A stretch of DNA of 34,221 nucleotides from NCBI GenBank assembly GCA_017548425.1, contig JAFZAB010000005.1:1-34221 (forward strand), read 5' to 3'. The stretch's first letter is position 1. Every line of letters starts with the position of its first letter. Of the stretch, positions 31,051-34,221 are shown one piece after another. The notes beneath the pieces are model-generated. The model saw only the letters and a list, made by a program, of their open reading frames with translations, was not told the origin of the DNA and made no database searches. Position numbers and translations under genes: made by a program. This stretch comes from Victivallales bacterium. Lineage in GTDB: Bacteria > Verrucomicrobiota > Lentisphaeria > Oligosphaerales > Oligosphaeraceae.

Positions 31051-32796
31051 CTATTTTCTGATGACGACGGACAGCGGTTCGGCGGACGGAATGACGATAC
31101 GGGAAATAGTCAATAGTCCGTCTTCCGGCATCGTGAAAGCAGGCTGTTCCGCGCCGTTGATGGTGACAGTAAGTTGTTCGCCTGGAGCAGGTTTGAATTG
31201 TTGCCGCCGACGAATCGTCATGTCCAGCGTGACGGGATAGACGATGTCCGGATGTTTGGCGGTGATGGTGATTTCATAGCGGTTTGGCGTGTCGGCGACG
31301 ACATTCCAGTCGAGGCCGCGATTGATCCAGCCGACAAGATCGCCGTCTTCCGGAAGACCGTTGCCGTAGTTCTTGTTGTCGGAATTATTGGAGAACGCCG
31401 GATAACTGAGATCCATTCTATATTTAAGGTATAGGCGTGACCAGTATTTGACGTCGGCGGGAGCCTGGGAACTCATGCTGTGGTTGCCGTTGTTCCAAAA
31501 GACGGCGAAGGCCTGTTTGGCTTGGTTCGCGGCGGTGTAGAACGGCGGATTATTGACCCATGGAATGGACGGATCGCAACGTCCGTTCGTCGCGAGAATC
31601 GGCGGCATGTCACGTTTGGCGGCGATGTTTTTCGCGCCGCTCATGTATTCAAACAAATCCATGCCGTTTTTCAGGGTGGCTTTCTTTCCTTTCAGCGGCC
31701 CGCAGGAGCATTCCAGACGGCAGGCGGTGATGGCATTGGATGTGGAGCATTTCTCCCAAGTGTACGAATATACAGGCACTTGCGCATAGGCGGCGGCGAA
31801 ACGATCCGGAAAATGCGTCGCCATGGCGACGGCGGCGGAGCCACCCATGGAATTACCCATGACATAGGTACGGTTCGGATCTATGCCGAGATAATTCTGC
31901 GCGTAATCGACCAACCCGAGCAGATATTTTTCTGTAAAGTTATCGACGACGACGTCACCACGCGAAACATTTGTATGCGCGACGTTGACGTTGTATCCGA
32001 ACCAGAAGGTGTTGATGGCGGGGCAGTAGTCGCGAGCGTCTTTTGATTCCATGACGGGACGGTTGACCCAGACACGATCATTCACGAAGAAAACAATCCT
32101 GTCCGGATGGACGTTCATCTGGAATTTGAATGCAAGTCCTTCCCGCCAGCCTTGTTGCGCATTGGCGAACCATAGGCAGTTGAACGTTGACTGCGGATTG
32201 GATGTGTCGCCGCCACCGCGACCATGGAGATCGAGAATGAGCGGACGGCCTGCGAATGAACCGGCCTGCGGCTCCGTTTCAGGCGTGCCCTGCCAGACGG
32301 GAATCGGTTGGTCAACCGTTGCATGGCAGGGTGCTGTCGTGGCGTTTTCGTTCGCGATGATTGGCGAAATCGCCGTGTCACGGCTCTTCCAGAGGACGGC
32401 AAAATAGATGTCGCCGGCCGTTTGTTCAGTCACCGTGTGAACATGCAAGCCGGAAGACGGATTCAATGGTTCCGCGCCCGGTTCGATGACGAAACCGACT
32501 GGTTCGCCATGCGGCGCATCCTTTTTGAACGACGCGGGATCTTTCAGCCAGTCCCGTGCGCTACTGGGAAGAATGTCTTTCGCGAGAAGCATGGCCTGCG
32601 GAAGATTCTCCGCCGTAATTGGCGTTCTAGACGCATAGACGGAAAGGACGGCGTCTGGCGGAAGCTCCTTTTCGTTCCATGTCAAAAAGACTTGTCCATG
32701 ACGGCAAACTGCCTTCACTTCCGTTATGGAGGCGGCGTTCGCGGCTGCGGAAACAACGAGTGCGGCAATCAACGGAAGGGAAGGCAGTTTTTTCAT
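31051..32796 (-). CDS. Secreted alpha/beta hydrolase (esterase-like) with N-terminal beta-sandwich
   Basis: A 581-residue protein with a signal peptide (MKKLPSLPLIAALVVSAAANA). Residues about 23-150 look like a fibronectin-III-type beta domain (ITEVKAVCRHGQVFLTWNE). The hydrolase core follows: LILDLHGRGGG (oxyanion loop, ~187-197), YVMGNSMGGSAAVAMA with the nucleophile elbow GNSMGG (Ser316), an acid in TNGRCDPSIPW, and a candidate histidine in NNGNHSM. A C-terminal beta region (~500-581) may be a further sandwich. Such proteins occur among polysaccharide-associated esterases (feruloyl or acetyl xylan type); the substrate is not predictable. It is likely exported to the periplasm or surface. 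GGGAG lies 4 nt before the ATG. It is downstream of a small membrane protein gene and upstream of lhr, without intervening terminators. Confidence 0.82.
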   Translation of the reverse strand: MKKLPSLPLIAALVVSAAANAASITEVKAVCRHGQVFLTWNEKELPPDAVLSVYASRTPITAENLPQAMLLAKDILPSSARDWLKDPASFKKDAPHGEPVGFVIEPGAEPLNPSSGLHVHTVTEQTAGDIYFAVLWKSRDTAISPIIANENATTAPCHATVDQPIPVWQGTPETEPQAGSFAGRPLILDLHGRGGGDTSNPQSTFNCLWFANAQQGWREGLAFKFQMNVHPDRIVFFVNDRVWVNRPVMESKDARDYCPAINTFWFGYNVNVAHTNVSRGDVVVDNFTEKYLLGLVDYAQNYLGIDPNRTYVMGNSMGGSAAVAMATHFPDRFAAAYAQVPVYSYTWEKCSTSNAITACRLECSCGPLKGKKATLKNGMDLFEYMSGAKNIAAKRDMPPILATNGRCDPSIPWVNNPPFYTAANQAKQAFAVFWNNGNHSMSSQAPADVKYWSRLYLKYRMDLSYPAFSNNSDNKNYGNGLPEDGDLVGWINRGLDWNVVADTPNRYEITITAKHPDIVYPVTLDMTIRRRQQFKPAPGEQLTVTINGAEQPAFTMPEDGLLTISRIVIPSAEPLSVVIRK

Positions 32797-32830
32797 GATT
32801 CTCCCTTTTCGATTTGGAGAGCGTTAAATT

Positions 32831-33004
32831 TTATTGAATCTGTTGGAGGAAGTTCATAACGAGCTGATAGGTCGCGAAGCCCGTGCCGAGGAAGGCGATA
32901 ATGGCGGCGACGCCTTCAAGGGCACCCGGCTCGTCATCATCTTGTTGCGGCAGATACTTCTCGACGTCGTCGTCTTTGCTGTAAGGACCGCCTTTCATCT
33001 TCAT
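32831..33004 (-). CDS. Small membrane protein (57 aa), possibly N-terminally truncated
   Basis: ATG 33004 opens a 57-residue frame ending in TAA. The first ~28 residues are charged and acidic (YSKDDDVEKYLPQQDDDEPG), followed by one hydrophobic helix (ALEGVAAIIAFLGTGFATYQ, ~29-48) and a short tail NFLQQIQ. Its frame continues upstream without a stop (codons for YKEEPPKPA precede the ATG) to about 33030, where the sequence changes into plus-strand coding DNA of a different style, so the true start may be lost. It is 34 nt upstream of the hydrolase gene. I do not recognise a family. The topology suggests an inner-membrane microprotein with the acidic end in the cytoplasm. Confidence 0.6.
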   Translation of the reverse strand: MKMKGGPYSKDDDVEKYLPQQDDDEPGALEGVAAIIAFLGTGFATYQLVMNFLQQIQ

Positions 33005-33030
33005 TGCGGGTTTCGGCGGCTCTTCCTTAT

Positions 33031-34221
33031 ATCCCGAACCTTAAGGAGTGCTTCTTCTCGGTGAATCCTTTCGAGAAGAACCCCGAATGGAAAAGCAGTG
33101 TGGGCGGCATCAAGGGGGCCATACTGCATATTGCGGCTGGAAATGGCTTGGGTGTTTTCCCTGCTGGAGAGGTGTCGCGCTATCATGACCATGACTATCC
33201 TGAGGACCAGGCATGGAGCGCTTCCATCGCTCGCATCATCAAGAACGCTGGCGTGCCTGTGATCCCCGTGTTCTGGGACGGCTGTAACTCGAAGCTGTTT
33301 TATTTGGAGGACAAGATTCATCATATGTTGGGTACGTCGCGTCTGACCAAGGAATTGATCAATAAACACGATACTTGCTTCAATTTGCAAATCGGCAAAC
33401 CGATTTTGCCTGCTGAGATCGCTACATACGAGAAGCCTGTCGACTTGGCGGCATATCTGCGGAGCCGTTCCTATGCGCTTGAGGCAAATATCCCAACAAA
33501 GGCCGTTGAGAAAAAAGAAGCGAAACAAACCGAGATTGACACTCCAAGTGACTTGTCGCTCATGTTGTCTGAGTTGGATGCCATTCGCGAGAAAGCTTTC
33601 CTTTTCTCTGCTTCCGATTTCGATTGTTATCTGGCAGATTATGAGGATATTCCAAATCTGATGCACGAAATAGCACGTTTGCGTGAGGAGACGTTCCGTG
33701 CCATCGGTGAGGGCACAGGCAAGAAACTTGACCAGGACGAGTTCGACAGCCATTTCAAGCATCTCATCCTTTGGGATAAGGCGAAACAAAGGATGGTGGG
33801 TTGCTACCGCCTTGGCATTGGCAGTGAGATTGTCCCGAAATATGGCATCAAAGGGTTTTATGTCAGTACTTTGGTCAATTTCAAAGAAGCTTTCATCCCC
33901 TATTTGGAACACACCATAGAGTTAGGACGTTCCTTCGTCGCGCTAGACTATCAGAAAGAGGTGCTGCCGTTGGTGCTTTTGTTACGTGGCCTCTCGGATG
34001 TGGTAGTACGTTATCCCAATATCAAGCATTTCATCGGGCCTGTCAGCATCAGTAGTTGGTACCCTAAGTTCTATCAGAGCATGATTGTAAAGTATGTCAC
34101 CGAGAAGCATCCAGTGAGCGACGACCTTGCACATATGGCCACGCCGATGACACCTTTCCGTCCAGACTTCCTGAAAGTGGATGCCGATGTGTTAATGCAA
34201 GGTAATATGGACAGCATTGAC
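33031..34221 (+). CDS. Bifunctional PlsC-like / OlsB-like acyltransferase (OlsF/Gls type), both ends missing
   Basis: An open frame of 397 codons without stop to the window edge. It begins in mid-domain: IPNLKECFF, VNPFEKN, then the PlsC motif LGVFPAGEVSRY and VPVIPVFWDG of a lysophospholipid-acyltransferase-like domain. The earlier H-x4-D motif is missing. From about residue 210 an OlsB/GNAT-like N-acyltransferase follows: LREETFRAIGEGTG, DEFDSHFKHLILWD, VGCYRLGIG, HTIELGRSFVALDYQ and IGPVSISSWYPKFYQ. Bacteroidota use this pair, separate (GlsA/GlsB) or fused (OlsF), to make glycine, serine or ornithine lipids; that product is inferred. Glu codons are almost all GAG here, unlike GAA-rich rhaB. 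No start codon or ribosome site fits the first residues, so the 5' end is lost at the junction. Confidence 0.82.
   Translation, partial: MPNLKECFFSVNPFEKNPEWKSSVGGIKGAILHIAAGNGLGVFPAGEVSRYHDHDYPEDQAWSASIARIIKNAGVPVIPVFWDGCNSKLFYLEDKIHHMLGTSRLTKELINKHDTCFNLQIGKPILPAEIATYEKPVDLAAYLRSRSYALEANIPTKAVEKKEAKQTEIDTPSDLSLMLSELDAIREKAFLFSASDFDCYLADYEDIPNLMHEIARLREETFRAIGEGTGKKLDQDEFDSHFKHLILWDKAKQRMVGCYRLGIGSEIVPKYGIKGFYVSTLVNFKEAFIPYLEHTIELGRSFVALDYQKEVLPLVLLLRGLSDVVVRYPNIKHFIGPVSISSWYPKFYQSMIVKYVTEKHPVSDDLAHMATPMTPFRPDFLKVDADVLMQGNMDSID

Noticed and set aside
33001..33912. A 303-codon minus-strand open frame
   Set aside because: It is antisense to a frame with clear PlsC and OlsB-like motifs, and its own translation shows no recognisable family or signal.

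Overview
The window looks like a chromosomal stretch from an anaerobic, Gram-negative-type bacterium, probably a gut member of the PVC superphylum (Lentisphaerota/Kiritimatiellota-like). This is inference. It rests on planctomycete/lentisphaeral-style PQQ-like beta-propeller proteins, a FAD_oxidored-family protein inside a rhamnose operon, MreC/MreD/PBP2 cell-shape genes, and oxygen-sensitive Fe-S and radical-SAM enzymes. The last ~1.2 kb does not fit: it is a headless fragment of a Bacteroidota-type bifunctional acyltransferase with different codon use, so the sequence is probably a metagenomic assembly with a join near 33,030.

Layout. (1) 1-8229, minus strand: eight tightly packed genes, mostly with ATGA-type or longer overlaps. 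In transcription order they are a MIP-family channel with a Cys-rich tail, a G3E/COG0523 GTPase, a 2x[4Fe-4S] ferredoxin-like protein, a radical SAM enzyme, a DUF116-polyprenyl-diphosphate-synthase fusion, a prenyltransferase-repeat protein, a squalene-hopene-cyclase-like protein with a DxDD motif, and a membrane-anchored PQQ-like propeller protein cut by the window edge. Together they look like an uncharacterised isoprenoid cyclisation and radical-SAM tailoring pathway, the most novel item here. (2) 8306-9574: a secreted PQQ-like propeller protein. (3) 10007-13911, minus: GNAT acetyltransferase, mreC, mreD and mrdA (PBP2), a cell-elongation cluster without mreB or rodA. (4) 14035-18946, plus: a metallophosphoesterase, then rhaB, an FAD-dependent oxidoreductase and rhaA. 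(5) 18947-20741: non-coding DNA with heptamer arrays and hairpins around a PD-(D/E)XK transposase-type nuclease gene, followed by an AT-rich block with five TCAT elements exactly 10 bp apart. (6) 20742-24688, minus: a PgpH-type HD phosphodiesterase, ybeY and a CorC/HlyC-type CBS protein, the familiar yqfF-ybeY-ybeX order. (7) 24704-26523, minus: acpP and fabF, each apparently a separate transcription unit. (8) 26688-33004, minus: a 57-residue membrane microprotein, a secreted alpha/beta hydrolase, and lhr interrupted by an in-frame TAG codon. (9) 33031-34221, plus: the acyltransferase fragment.

TAG, TAA and TGA all end intact genes in the window, so no stop codon is obviously reassigned. No rRNA, tRNA, CRISPR array or complete insertion sequence was recognised. 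Many starts have good Shine-Dalgarno sequences (mrdA, rhaA, acpP and most of the terpenoid operon), while others (fabF, pgpH, ybeY, mreD) have none visible.
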